Part shown: in pieces, positions 18,341 to 26,374 of the stretch
Numbering within the stretch: the first letter of the stretch is position 1
Layout of the letters: every line of letters starts with the position of its first letter
Source of the DNA: Burkholderia sp. MS389
GTDB taxonomy: Bacteria > Pseudomonadota > Gammaproteobacteria > Burkholderiales > Burkholderiaceae
Length of the DNA stretch: 64,000 nucleotides
Direction: 5' to 3'
NCBI RefSeq assembly: GCF_016899425.1
Contig: NZ_CP045996.1
Span: 248,001-312,000, forward strand
The notes under the pieces: generated by a model
Told to the model about the DNA's origin: nothing
Databases searched by the model: none
What the model saw: the letters and a program-made list of their open reading frames with translations, nothing else
Translations under genes and position numbers: made by a program

Positions 18341-18356
18341 TGGCACGCTCCTTGCT
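18341..18356 (+). promoter_or_regulatory. Sigma-54 promoter of msuE-sfnG
   Basis: TGGCAC-N5-TTGCT matches the -24/-12 consensus (GG at 18342-18343, GC at 18354-18355). It predicts a start near 18367 and a 5' leader of about 45 bases before the msuE ATG. The activator gene next door encodes the required GAFTGA protein. Confidence 0.85.
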
Positions 18357-18410
18357 GACCCGAACCGGTATCGCCGCACGGCACGCGGCTTCACCACGGG
18401 AACGCATTGC

Positions 18411-18971
18411 ATGAGCCACACCCTGAACGTCGTCGCGATATCGGGCAGCCTGCAGCGGCCGTCGCGCACCTTGGCGCTGACCGACGCGATCGTCGCGGCG
18501 CTCGGCGCCGCGCTGCCGATCGAGACGCGGCTGATCGAACTCGGCGAGATCGGCAGCCGGCTGGCCGGCGCGCTCACGCGCGCGCAGGTGCCGGCCGATC
18601 TCGATGCGCTGATCCGCGCGATCGAGACGGCGGACGCGCTCGTCGTCGCGAGCCCGGTGTATCGCGCGTCGTACACGGGCCTCTTCAAGCACCTGTTCGA
18701 CCTCGTGCGCCACGACGCGCTCATCGACGTGCCCGTGCTGCTCGCGGCCACCGGCGGCAGCGAGCGTCATGCGCTCGTGATCGACCATCAGCTGCGCCCG
18801 CTGTTCAGCTTCTTCCAGGCGCGCACGCTGCCGATCGGCGTGTACGCGTCCGAAAGCGATTTCGATCGGTACCAGATCGCGAACCCGGCGTTGCGCGAGC
18901 GCATCGCGCTCGCCGTGGCGCGCGCGGCGCCGCAACTGCGCCCGCACGCGCTTTCCGCCGCGGCTGCGTAA
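18411..18971 (+). CDS. msuE: NADPH-dependent FMN reductase (MsuE/SfnF type)
   Basis: A 186-residue flavodoxin-like FMN reductase. It has the FMN phosphate loop SGSLQRPSRT (about residues 10-19), the central VVASPVYRASYTGLFKHLFD and the ATGGSERHALVIDHQLRPLFSFF segment typical of MsuE. It would supply reduced FMN to the adjacent dimethylsulfone monooxygenase SfnG, 37 bases downstream. The ATG at 18411 lies about 45 bases after the predicted sigma-54 start; an upstream in-frame reading would begin before the promoter and is rejected. Confidence 0.87.
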   Translation: MSHTLNVVAISGSLQRPSRTLALTDAIVAALGAALPIETRLIELGEIGSRLAGALTRAQVPADLDALIRAIETADALVVASPVYRASYTGLFKHLFDLVRHDALIDVPVLLAATGGSERHALVIDHQLRPLFSFFQARTLPIGVYASESDFDRYQIANPALRERIALAVARAAPQLRPHALSAAAA

Positions 18972-19008
18972 GCCGCTTTTTCGTTCCCCCTTCGACCAGG
19001 ACACCTTC

Positions 19009-20112
19009 ATGAGCCTTCCCGACCCTTCCGCCGACGGCGTCAAATTCGCATACTGGGTGCCGAACGTCAGCGGCGGCCTCGTCGTCAGCACGATCGAGCA
19101 GCGCACCGACTGGAGCCTCGAATACAACCAGAAGCTTGCACGCACGGCCGAGGCGGCCGGCTTCGACTACGCGCTGAGCCAGATCCGCTTCACGGCCGGC
19201 TACGGCGCCGAATACCAGCACGAGTCGGTGTCGTTCAGCCAGGCGCTGCTGCATGCGACGACGAAGCTCAAGGTGCTCGCCGCGATCCTGCCGGGGCCGT
19301 GGCATCCGGCCGTGGTCGCGAAGCAGCTCGCGACGATCGACCACATCTCGAACGGGCGCATCGCGATCAACGTCGTGAGCGGCTGGTTCAAGGGCGAATT
19401 CACCGCGATCGGCGAGCCGTGGCTCGAGCACGACGAACGCTATCGACGTTCGAAGGAATTCATCCAGGCGCTGAAGGGCATCTGGACGCAGGACAATTTC
19501 ACGTTCAAGGGCGACTTCTACCGCTTCAACGATTACACGCTGAGCCCGAAGCCGGTGCAGAAGCCGCATCCGGAAATCTTCCAGGGTGGCAGCTCGCGCG
19601 CGGCGCGCGACAACGCGGCGAGCGTGTCGGACTGGTATTTCACGAACGGCAATACGCCGGAGAACCTGAAAGCGCAGATCGACGACATTCGCGCGAAGGC
19701 GGCCGCGAACGACCATCGCGTGCGGATCGGCGTCAATGCATTCGTGATCGCGCGCGACACCGAGGAAGAGGCGAAGGCCGTGCTCGACGACATCATCCGG
19801 CACGCGCACGTCGAGGCCGTGCACGCGTTCGGCGATGCGGTGAAGCAGGCCGGCAAGGCGTCGCCCGAAGGCGAGGGCAACTGGGCGAAATCGACGTTCG
19901 AGGATCTCGTGCAGTACAACGACGGCTTCCGCACGAACCTGATCGGCACGCCGCAGCAGATCGCCGAGCGGATCGTCGCGCTGAAGGCGATCGGCGTCGA
20001 TCTCGTGCTGGCCGGGTTCCTGCATTTCATCGAGGAAGTCGAGTACTTCGGCAAGCGCGTGTTGCCGCTCGTGCGCGAACTCGAGGCACAGCGGCAGGCC
20101 ATCGCTGCGTGA
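19009..20112 (+). CDS. sfnG: FMNH2-dependent dimethylsulfone monooxygenase
   Basis: A 367-residue flavin-dependent TIM-barrel monooxygenase of the luciferase-like/SsuD group. KFAYWVPNVSGGLVVSTIEQRTDW at the N terminus, RIAINVVSGWFKGEFTAIGEPWLEHDERYRRSKEF and FQGGSSRAARDNAA are characteristic of SfnG. It converts dimethylsulfone to methanesulfinate with reduced FMN from the upstream reductase, allowing sulfur to be obtained when sulfate is scarce. The final alkanesulfonate monooxygenase step is not encoded in this window. Confidence 0.92.
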   Translation: MSLPDPSADGVKFAYWVPNVSGGLVVSTIEQRTDWSLEYNQKLARTAEAAGFDYALSQIRFTAGYGAEYQHESVSFSQALLHATTKLKVLAAILPGPWHPAVVAKQLATIDHISNGRIAINVVSGWFKGEFTAIGEPWLEHDERYRRSKEFIQALKGIWTQDNFTFKGDFYRFNDYTLSPKPVQKPHPEIFQGGSSRAARDNAASVSDWYFTNGNTPENLKAQIDDIRAKAAANDHRVRIGVNAFVIARDTEEEAKAVLDDIIRHAHVEAVHAFGDAVKQAGKASPEGEGNWAKSTFEDLVQYNDGFRTNLIGTPQQIAERIVALKAIGVDLVLAGFLHFIEEVEYFGKRVLPLVRELEAQRQAIAA

Positions 20113-20171
20113 CGCCGCCCGCCGCCGGCGCGTGGCCCGCGATCGTGCGGACGCGCGCGGCGGCACGACGC

Positions 20172-20819
20172 TTACGCGATTCCCGCCAACTTCGACGCGT
20201 CGATCATCATCTCCACGCCGAGGCCGCCGAGCACCGCGCCCATCGCCCAGCGCTGCGCGAGCAGCAGCGTCGGGCGGCCATGCAGGAACTTCGCGAGGCT
20301 GCCCGAGCAGATCGCGACCATCCCATTGGCCGACGCGAACGCGGCGATCAGCAGCGAGCCGAGAAACAGCGACTGGCCGAACACGCTGCCTTGCCCGTAG
20401 TCGATGAACTGCGGCAGCAGCGACACGAACAGCATCGCGAGCTTCGGGTTCAGCACGCTGGTCGTCGCGCCCATCGCGAGCAGCCGCAGCGGCTGCTCGT
20501 TCGGCAGCGTCTTCACTTCGAACGGCGAGCGGCCGCCCGGCCGCACCGCCTGCCACGCAAGGTACAGCAGATAGGTCGCGCCGACCGCGCCCAGCACGCT
20601 GCCCGCGTAGGGCACGCTCATGAACAGCGTCGTGATGCCGAACGCCGCGGCGAACATGTAGAACAGGTAACCGAGCATCACGCCGGCGAGCGACACCAGC
20701 CCGGCCGCCCGCCCTTGCGCGATCGAGCGCGACATCACGTAGACCATGTTCGGCCCCGGCGTGACCGCGAGCATGCCGCCGATGACGAGAAACCCGTAGA
20801 GCGATCCGGACGTGTGCAT
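20172..20819 (-). CDS. LysE/RhtB-family amino-acid exporter
   Basis: A 215-residue membrane protein with about six helices and the LysE-family marks GMLAVTPGPNMVYVMSRSIAQGRAAG (first loop) and TTSVLNPKLAMLFVSLLPQF. Members export amino acids or homoserine-lactone-like compounds. MHTSGSLYGFLV is chosen as start because AGGAAG lies about 10 bases upstream; ATGs at 20837 and 20861 are possible. It is divergent from a LysR gene, with a palindrome between them, so it is probably controlled by that regulator. Confidence 0.85.
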   Translation of the reverse strand: MHTSGSLYGFLVIGGMLAVTPGPNMVYVMSRSIAQGRAAGLVSLAGVMLGYLFYMFAAAFGITTLFMSVPYAGSVLGAVGATYLLYLAWQAVRPGGRSPFEVKTLPNEQPLRLLAMGATTSVLNPKLAMLFVSLLPQFIDYGQGSVFGQSLFLGSLLIAAFASANGMVAICSGSLAKFLHGRPTLLLAQRWAMGAVLGGLGVEMMIDASKLAGIA

Positions 20820-20895
20820 GTTTTCCGCTTCCTGCATCGAATGAGTGCTGACGGAGTTCATTGTCCGGCGCTGGAAGCGAACAGTAAAACGGGAT

Positions 20896-20918
20896 AAACT
20901 GAATCGATTGATCAGTTT
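20896..20918. promoter_or_regulatory. Palindrome between divergent lysE-type and lysR genes
   Basis: AAACTGA-N9-TCAGTTT is a perfect inverted repeat with seven-base arms in the 111-base divergent promoter region, 13 bases before the lysR start. Its spacing fits a LysR dimer site controlling both genes. Confidence 0.5.
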
Positions 20919-20930
20919 TTCTGAATCGAC

Positions 20931-21779
20931 ATGAAGAAGCTCGACCTCGATGTGCTCGCGATGGTGGTGGCCGTTGCGGAATCCGGATCGTTCGCGCAGG
21001 GCGCGCAAGTCGTGCACCGGTCGCCGTCGGCGGTGAGCATGCAGATCAAGACGCTGGAGGACGCGCTCGGCAAGCCGCTGTTCATTCGCGACACGCGCAA
21101 CGTGACGGCGACCGACGACGGCAGGATGCTGGCCGACTACGGCCGCCGGATGCTCGCGATGCGCGACGAGGCATGGGCGTCGGTCGTGCGTCCGGAGATC
21201 CGCGGCCGCGTGACGATCGGCGTGCCCGACGATTACATCTCGTCGCTGCTGCCGCAGGTGCTCGGCAAGTTCGCCGCGATGCATCCGCGCGTGGAGGTGC
21301 GCGTGATCGGCCAGCCGAGCAGCGCGCTCGTGCCGATGCTGAAGGACAACACGGTCGACCTCGCATGCCTGACCCGCGTCAAGGGCGTGTCCGGCGAGCT
21401 GATCCGGCTCGAGCCGATCGTCTGGACGGGATCGGCGAAACGGAACGTATGGGAAGAGCGGCCGCTGCCGGTCGCGCTGTTCTCGCACGGCAGCATGGCG
21501 CGCGATCATGCGATCAAGGCGCTGAACCGGCGGAAGATTCCGTTCCGGATGTCGTATGAAAGCCCGAGCTTTCTCGGGCTGCTCAGCATGGTCGAGGCCG
21601 GCCTCGCGATCGCGCCGCTCGCGCGCTGCTGCGTGCCCGATCACCTGTTGCAGCTGTCGGAGAGCCACGGGCTGCCGTCGCTCGGCGAACTCGAGGTCGT
21701 GCTTGCACGCAGCGCGCAGTCCGCGCGGCCGCCGTGCGACTACCTCGCCGAGCAGATTCTCGGTGAATGGCGCGCCTGA
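20931..21779 (+). CDS. LysR-family regulator
   Basis: A 282-residue LysR regulator with the N-terminal winged helix (LDLDVLAMVVAVAESGSFAQGAQVVHRSPSAVSMQIKTLE, residues 4-43) and a periplasmic-binding-protein-like effector domain (RGRVTIGVPDDYISSLLPQVLGKF onward). It is divergent from the LysE-type exporter and likely controls it. The effector is not evident. Confidence 0.88.
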   Translation: MKKLDLDVLAMVVAVAESGSFAQGAQVVHRSPSAVSMQIKTLEDALGKPLFIRDTRNVTATDDGRMLADYGRRMLAMRDEAWASVVRPEIRGRVTIGVPDDYISSLLPQVLGKFAAMHPRVEVRVIGQPSSALVPMLKDNTVDLACLTRVKGVSGELIRLEPIVWTGSAKRNVWEERPLPVALFSHGSMARDHAIKALNRRKIPFRMSYESPSFLGLLSMVEAGLAIAPLARCCVPDHLLQLSESHGLPSLGELEVVLARSAQSARPPCDYLAEQILGEWRA

Positions 21780-21800
21780 GGTCCGCCTACTGGCAGCGCG

Positions 21801-22691
21801 TCAGCACGACGCCAGCAGCCATTCCCGGAAGGCGACCAGCGACGGCAGCGTGTCGTTGCCCGGCGGGTAGACGAGGTAATAGCTGCGCTGGCTGGTAATC
21901 GCGTCGCCGATCGACACGAGCTCGCCGCGGCTCAATTCGTCCTCCACGAGCACCTTCGGCACCAGCCCGATCCCCATTCCCGCGCGCACGGCCTGGATCA
22001 GGTGCGACGTCAGCTCGAAGCTCGGGCCGACGCGCATCTGGCGATGATCGAGCCGATAGTGCGAGAACCACTCGGCCCAGGCCTGCTGATTGCTCGTCAC
22101 GCCCAGCAGCGTCTGCTTCGCGGCCCAGGCCGGCGTGCGCGCGTCGGCCTGGCGGCCGCGGCCCGTGTCGGGCGGCGCGATCGCGACCAGGAACTCGTTG
22201 TACAGCCGGTGCGCGTGCAGGCCCGGCCAGTCGCCCGCGCCGACGGTGATCGCCGCATCGAGATCGTCGTTGAGGAAATCGATCGCGCCGATCCGTGAAT
22301 GCAGGTGCACGGTCACGCCCGGATGCGCGGCGTAGAAGCCGTGCAGGTGCGGCAGCAGCCATTTCGAGCCGAAGGTCGGCAGCGTGGCCAGCCGCAGCGA
22401 GCCGGCGCCCGCCTGATGCGACATCGCCTGCAGCGTCGCGCCGCGAATGCGCCCGAGCGCGCCGCTCAGCTCGGCGAAGTAGCGGCGGCCGACTTCGGTC
22501 AGCTTGACCGAGCGGCCCTCGCGCCGGAACAGCGGCACGCCGAGTTGATCCTCGAGCGTCTGCACTTGCCGGCTGATCGCGCTCTGGCTCAGCGACAGCT
22601 CGTCGGCCGCGCGCGTGTAGCTTTCATGCCGCGCGGCGGCCTCGAATACGAGCAGCAGCGACATCGACGGGGTGAGGCGACGGTAATTCAT
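21801..22691 (-). CDS. LysR-family regulator (GcvA-like) divergent from YdiJ-type dehydrogenase
   Basis: A 296-residue LysR regulator of the GcvA/AmpR-like group: FEAAARHESYTRAADELSLSQSAISRQVQTLEDQLGVPLFRR forms the winged helix (about residues 16-57), and LPTFGSKWLLPHLHGFYAAHPGVTV starts the effector domain. It is divergent from the large flavin/FeS dehydrogenase gene and is the obvious candidate for its control. Its stop is 21 bases from that of the convergent LysR gene. Confidence 0.88.
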   Translation of the reverse strand: MNYRRLTPSMSLLLVFEAAARHESYTRAADELSLSQSAISRQVQTLEDQLGVPLFRREGRSVKLTEVGRRYFAELSGALGRIRGATLQAMSHQAGAGSLRLATLPTFGSKWLLPHLHGFYAAHPGVTVHLHSRIGAIDFLNDDLDAAITVGAGDWPGLHAHRLYNEFLVAIAPPDTGRGRQADARTPAWAAKQTLLGVTSNQQAWAEWFSHYRLDHRQMRVGPSFELTSHLIQAVRAGMGIGLVPKVLVEDELSRGELVSIGDAITSQRSYYLVYPPGNDTLPSLVAFREWLLASC

Positions 22692-22780
22692 GAGTTTTAT
22701 GCAAGTTTCGCGGGGCGAGAATTCGTTTGTTTCTGGCGGAATATCCAAAGATACTGGAATTCCCGGTTGTGCGGAAACTT

Positions 22781-22801
22781 GCCAAAAAATCATGTTTTGG
22801 C
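22781..22801. promoter_or_regulatory. Palindrome upstream of the YdiJ-type dehydrogenase
   Basis: GCCAAAA-N7-TTTTGGC is a perfect inverted repeat with seven-base arms, 44 bases before the dehydrogenase ATG and 90 bases from the divergent lysR start. It is AT-rich in a GC-rich setting and is a likely regulator site. Confidence 0.5.
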
Positions 22802-22844
22802 GTGCGCGAACCGGCTGGCTCCACCTACATTGCGCTTTTGCCCC

Positions 22845-25800
22845 ATGTCGATCGCCCCGTTGCCCCGTCCCGTCAGCCCGTCCGCGAACGTTTACCGCGA
22901 TTTTCTCGCCGCGCTGCAGGCGGCCGGCTTCGCCGGCGAAATCCATGCGGACCACGCGAACCGGACCGTGCAGGCCACCGACAACTCGATCTACCAGCGC
23001 CTGCCGCAGGCAGTGGTCTGCCCCGCGCATGCGGAAGATGTCCAACTGCTGGCCCGGCTGCTGGCCGAGCCCGCGCATCGTGACGTCGCGGTGGCCGCGC
23101 GCGGCGGCGGCACCGGCACCAACGGGCAGTCGCTGACCGACGGCATCGTCGTCGATCTGTCGCGCAACATGAACCGGATCCTCGAAATCAACGCCGAAGA
23201 GCGGTGGGTGCGCGTGCAGGCCGGTGTCGTCAAGGATCAGCTGAATGCCGCGCTGAAGCCGCACGGGCTCTTCTTCGCGCCGGAGCTGTCGACGTCGAAC
23301 CGCGCGACCGTCGGCGGGATGATCAACACCGACGCGAGCGGACAGGGCAGCTGCACGTACGGCAAGACGCGCGACCACGTGCTCGAACTCGATGTCGTGC
23401 TGATGGGCGGCGAGCGGCTGCACAGCGACGCGCTCGACGATGAGGAACTGGAACGCCGCTGCGCGCGGCAGGACCGCGTCGGCAAGGTGTATCGCACCGC
23501 GCGGCGCATCAGCGACGACAAGGCCGCGCTGATCGACGCGAAATTTCCGAAGCTCAACCGCTGCCTGACCGGCTATGACCTCGCGCACCTGCGCGAAGCG
23601 GACGGCCGCTTCAACCTGAACAGCGTGCTGTGCGGCGCGGAAGGCTCGCTCGGCTTCGTCGTCGAGGCGAAGCTCAACGTGCTGCCGATCCCGAAGTTCT
23701 CGGTGCTGGTCAACGTGCGTTACGCGGGCTTCATGGACGCGCTGCGCGACGCACGCGCGCTGCTCGAACTCAAGCCGCTGTCGATCGAGACGGTCGACTC
23801 GAAGGTGCTGATGCTCGCGATGAAGGACTTCGTGTGGAGCAGCGTGGCCGAGTATTTCCCGCAGGACGACGCGCGTCCGACGCTCGGCATCAACCTGATC
23901 GAATTCAGCGGCGACGAACAAGACGTCGATGCACGCGTGCGCGCGTTCGTCGAGCATTTGCGCACCGATACGAGCGTCGAGCGTCTCGGCCATACGCTCG
24001 CGACCGGCGACGATGCAGTCAAGCGCGTGTATGCGATGCGCAAGCGTGCGGTCGGGCTACTCGGCAACGTGCAGGGCGAGGCGCGTCCGCAGCCGTTCGT
24101 CGAGGACACCGCGGTGCCGCCCGAGAACCTCGCCGCGTACATCGGCGAATTCCGCGCGCTGCTCGACGGCCACGGGCTGCAGTACGGGATGTTCGGCCAC
24201 GTCGACGCGGGCGTGCTGCACGTGCGTCCGGCGCTCGACATGAAGGACCCGAAGCAGGCGGCGCTGGTGCGGCCGGTGTCGGACGCGGTGGCCGAACTCA
24301 CGCAGCGCCATGGTGGCCTTTTATGGGGCGAGCATGGCAAGGGCGTGCGTTCCGAATATGCGCCGGCGTTTTTCGGCGAGCTGTATCCGTCGCTGCAGCA
24401 ACTGAAGGCCGCGTTCGATCCGCACAACCAGTTCAACCCGGGCAAGATCGCGACGCCGCCGGATTCGACGCTGCGGCTGCTGAAGATCGACGAGGTGCCG
24501 ACGCGCGGCGACCACGACCGGCAGATCGACGAGCGCGTGTGGCAGAGCTACGGCACCGCGATGCATTGCAACGGCAACGGCGCGTGCTACAACTTCGATC
24601 CGGACGACGCGATGTGCCCGTCGTGGAAGGCGACGCGCGAACGCGTGCAGTCGCCGAAGGGGCGCGCGTCGCTGATGCGCGAATGGTTGCGTCTGCAAGG
24701 ACAGGCCGGCGTCGACGTCGTCGCGGCGGGGCGCAAACGTCAGCCGTGGCTGCGCGGGCTGGCCGAGCGCTGGCGCAACAGCCGCCACGCGCGTCATGGC
24801 GACGCCGATTTCTCGCACGAGGTGTACGACGCGATGGCCGGCTGCCTCGCATGCAAGTCGTGCGCCGGGCAGTGCCCGGTCAAGGTGAACGTGCCCGAGT
24901 TCCGCTCGCGCTTTCTCGAGCTGTATCACCAGCGTTATCTGCGGCCGTTGCGCGACTACCTGATCGGTTCGCTCGAATTCACGATGCCGTGGATGGCGCG
25001 CGTGCCCGCGCTGTACAACGGGCTGATGGGCGCCGGCTGGGTGCGGACGCTGCTCGAGCGCCACGTCGGCATGGTCGACAGCCCGCTGCTGAGCCGCTTC
25101 GATCTCGCAGCCGTGATCCGCGCATGGAACGTGAAGCCGGCCGATCCGCACGCGCTGGCCGCGCTGAGCGATGCGCAGCGCGCGTGCAGCGTCGTCATCG
25201 TACAGGACACGTTCACGCGCTATTTCGATACCGAGCAACTGGCGACGCTGATCGAGCTGGCGGCGCGCCTGGGCTTTCAGGTGTGGCTCGCGCCGCTCGC
25301 GCCGAACGGCAAGGCGCTGCACGTGCAGGGCTTTCTTCGGGCATTCGAACAGGCCGCGATCCGCAACGCGACGCAACTTGCGGCGCTGGCGCGCTCGGGT
25401 GTCGCGCTGGTCGGCCTCGATCCGGCGATGACGCTCACGTATCGGCAGGAATATCTGAAGGTGACGGGCCTCGCCGACGTGCCGAAGGTCGCGCTGCCGC
25501 AGGAATGGCTGCTGGATGCGCTGCCCGAAGCCGGTGCGGGCGGGCCGACGGTTTCATATCGGTTGCTGCCGCACTGCACCGAGAAAACCAATGCGCCGGA
25601 CAGCGGCAAGCAATGGACGCAGGTGTTCGCGCGTCGCGGGCTGCGCTTGCAGGTTCAGGCGGCCGGGTGCTGCGGGATGTCGGGCACGTACGGACACGAG
25701 GCGCGCAATCTCGCGACGTCGAAGACGATCTATGCGCAGTCGTGGGCCGCGCACGTCGACGGGATGGAGCAGGAAGGCGAGGCGCTGGCGACCGGGTATT

Positions 25801-25889
25801 CGTGTCGCAGCCAGGTGAAGCGCCTGTCGTCGAAGCAACTGCGCCATCCGTTGCAGGCGCTGCTCGATCACGTGCGGGCGGTGGGGTGA
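22845..25889 (+). CDS. YdiJ-like FAD/4Fe-4S 2-hydroxyacid dehydrogenase
   Basis: A 1014-residue fusion of a GlcD-type FAD-binding oxidase and a GlpC-type iron-sulfur protein. The FAD domain shows AARGGGTGTNGQSLTDGIVVDLSRNMNRI (about residues 83-111) and ELSTSNRATVGGMINTDASGQGSCTYGKTRDHV. The 4Fe-4S motif is C667, C670, C673 and C677 in CLACKSCAGQCP, and a CCG-type cysteine pair is C942-C943 in CCGMSGTYGHE. The layout matches E. coli YdiJ, reported as a D-2-hydroxyglutarate dehydrogenase. Membrane electron transfer is expected. It stands alone, divergent from a LysR regulator. Confidence 0.87.
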   Translation: MSIAPLPRPVSPSANVYRDFLAALQAAGFAGEIHADHANRTVQATDNSIYQRLPQAVVCPAHAEDVQLLARLLAEPAHRDVAVAARGGGTGTNGQSLTDGIVVDLSRNMNRILEINAEERWVRVQAGVVKDQLNAALKPHGLFFAPELSTSNRATVGGMINTDASGQGSCTYGKTRDHVLELDVVLMGGERLHSDALDDEELERRCARQDRVGKVYRTARRISDDKAALIDAKFPKLNRCLTGYDLAHLREADGRFNLNSVLCGAEGSLGFVVEAKLNVLPIPKFSVLVNVRYAGFMDALRDARALLELKPLSIETVDSKVLMLAMKDFVWSSVAEYFPQDDARPTLGINLIEFSGDEQDVDARVRAFVEHLRTDTSVERLGHTLATGDDAVKRVYAMRKRAVGLLGNVQGEARPQPFVEDTAVPPENLAAYIGEFRALLDGHGLQYGMFGHVDAGVLHVRPALDMKDPKQAALVRPVSDAVAELTQRHGGLLWGEHGKGVRSEYAPAFFGELYPSLQQLKAAFDPHNQFNPGKIATPPDSTLRLLKIDEVPTRGDHDRQIDERVWQSYGTAMHCNGNGACYNFDPDDAMCPSWKATRERVQSPKGRASLMREWLRLQGQAGVDVVAAGRKRQPWLRGLAERWRNSRHARHGDADFSHEVYDAMAGCLACKSCAGQCPVKVNVPEFRSRFLELYHQRYLRPLRDYLIGSLEFTMPWMARVPALYNGLMGAGWVRTLLERHVGMVDSPLLSRFDLAAVIRAWNVKPADPHALAALSDAQRACSVVIVQDTFTRYFDTEQLATLIELAARLGFQVWLAPLAPNGKALHVQGFLRAFEQAAIRNATQLAALARSGVALVGLDPAMTLTYRQEYLKVTGLADVPKVALPQEWLLDALPEAGAGGPTVSYRLLPHCTEKTNAPDSGKQWTQVFARRGLRLQVQAAGCCGMSGTYGHEARNLATSKTIYAQSWAAHVDGMEQEGEALATGYSCRSQVKRLSSKQLRHPLQALLDHVRAVG

Positions 25890-25984
25890 CGACGGGGCGG
25901 TGCGGGACGCACGGCCGGTAACGGGGCGTCGATCGCGTGTCGAGCGGCCGTCCCCGTGCCGCTGTCGACCTTCGCCGGCGCGGG

Positions 25985-26287
25985 TCAGGCGTCGGCTTTC
26001 GCCGCTTTCCGCGCCCGCGGTTTTTCGGCCGCGGGAAACACGCCGACGCCGCGCGGCCGTTTCGGCTCGATCCGCATTTGCCGGATCACGCGCCGGAAGT
26101 CGATTTCGTGCGCGGCCAGCGTGCCGATCAGTTTCGCGATGACCGCGAGGTGGGAAGGGACGGTGCCCTTGCTCGAATAGTTGGTGATCGAACTTTCGTT
26201 CATCCGGATCAGCCGGGCGAACTCGCGCGCCGTCAACTGCGCCTTCTTCAACTCCTGTTGGAATTCCGCATACGCCATTGCACACAT
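25985..26287 (-). CDS. Small XRE-like helix-turn-helix protein
   Basis: A 100-residue protein with a lambda-repressor-like helix-turn-helix (AREFARLIRMNESSITNYSSKGTVPSHLAVIAKLIGTLAAHEIDF, about residues 20-65) and a basic, alanine-rich tail (EKPRARKAAKADA). No symbiotic toxin, integrase or phage gene is adjacent, so it is an orphan regulator. Start may be MCAMAYAEF (26287), about 10 bases after GGAG, or the second methionine at 26278. Its function is unknown. Confidence 0.7.
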   Translation of the reverse strand: MCAMAYAEFQQELKKAQLTAREFARLIRMNESSITNYSSKGTVPSHLAVIAKLIGTLAAHEIDFRRVIRQMRIEPKRPRGVGVFPAAEKPRARKAAKADA

Positions 26288-26374
26288 GATGCTTCGTCTC
26301 CGTGAATCAGCATTCGGCCCGCGCGGCGCCGGCGCCGACGAGTGGCGTTCCCGTCGTGCCGGCGCCGCGTCGGG

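Noticed and set aside
20820..21668. Long N-terminal extension of the LysE-type exporter
   Set aside because: It is antisense to the LysR gene and compositionally abnormal.
22299..22844. N-terminal extension of the YdiJ-like protein by 182 residues
   Set aside because: It overlaps the divergent LysR gene and the promoter palindrome; the methionine at 22845 begins the conserved family start.
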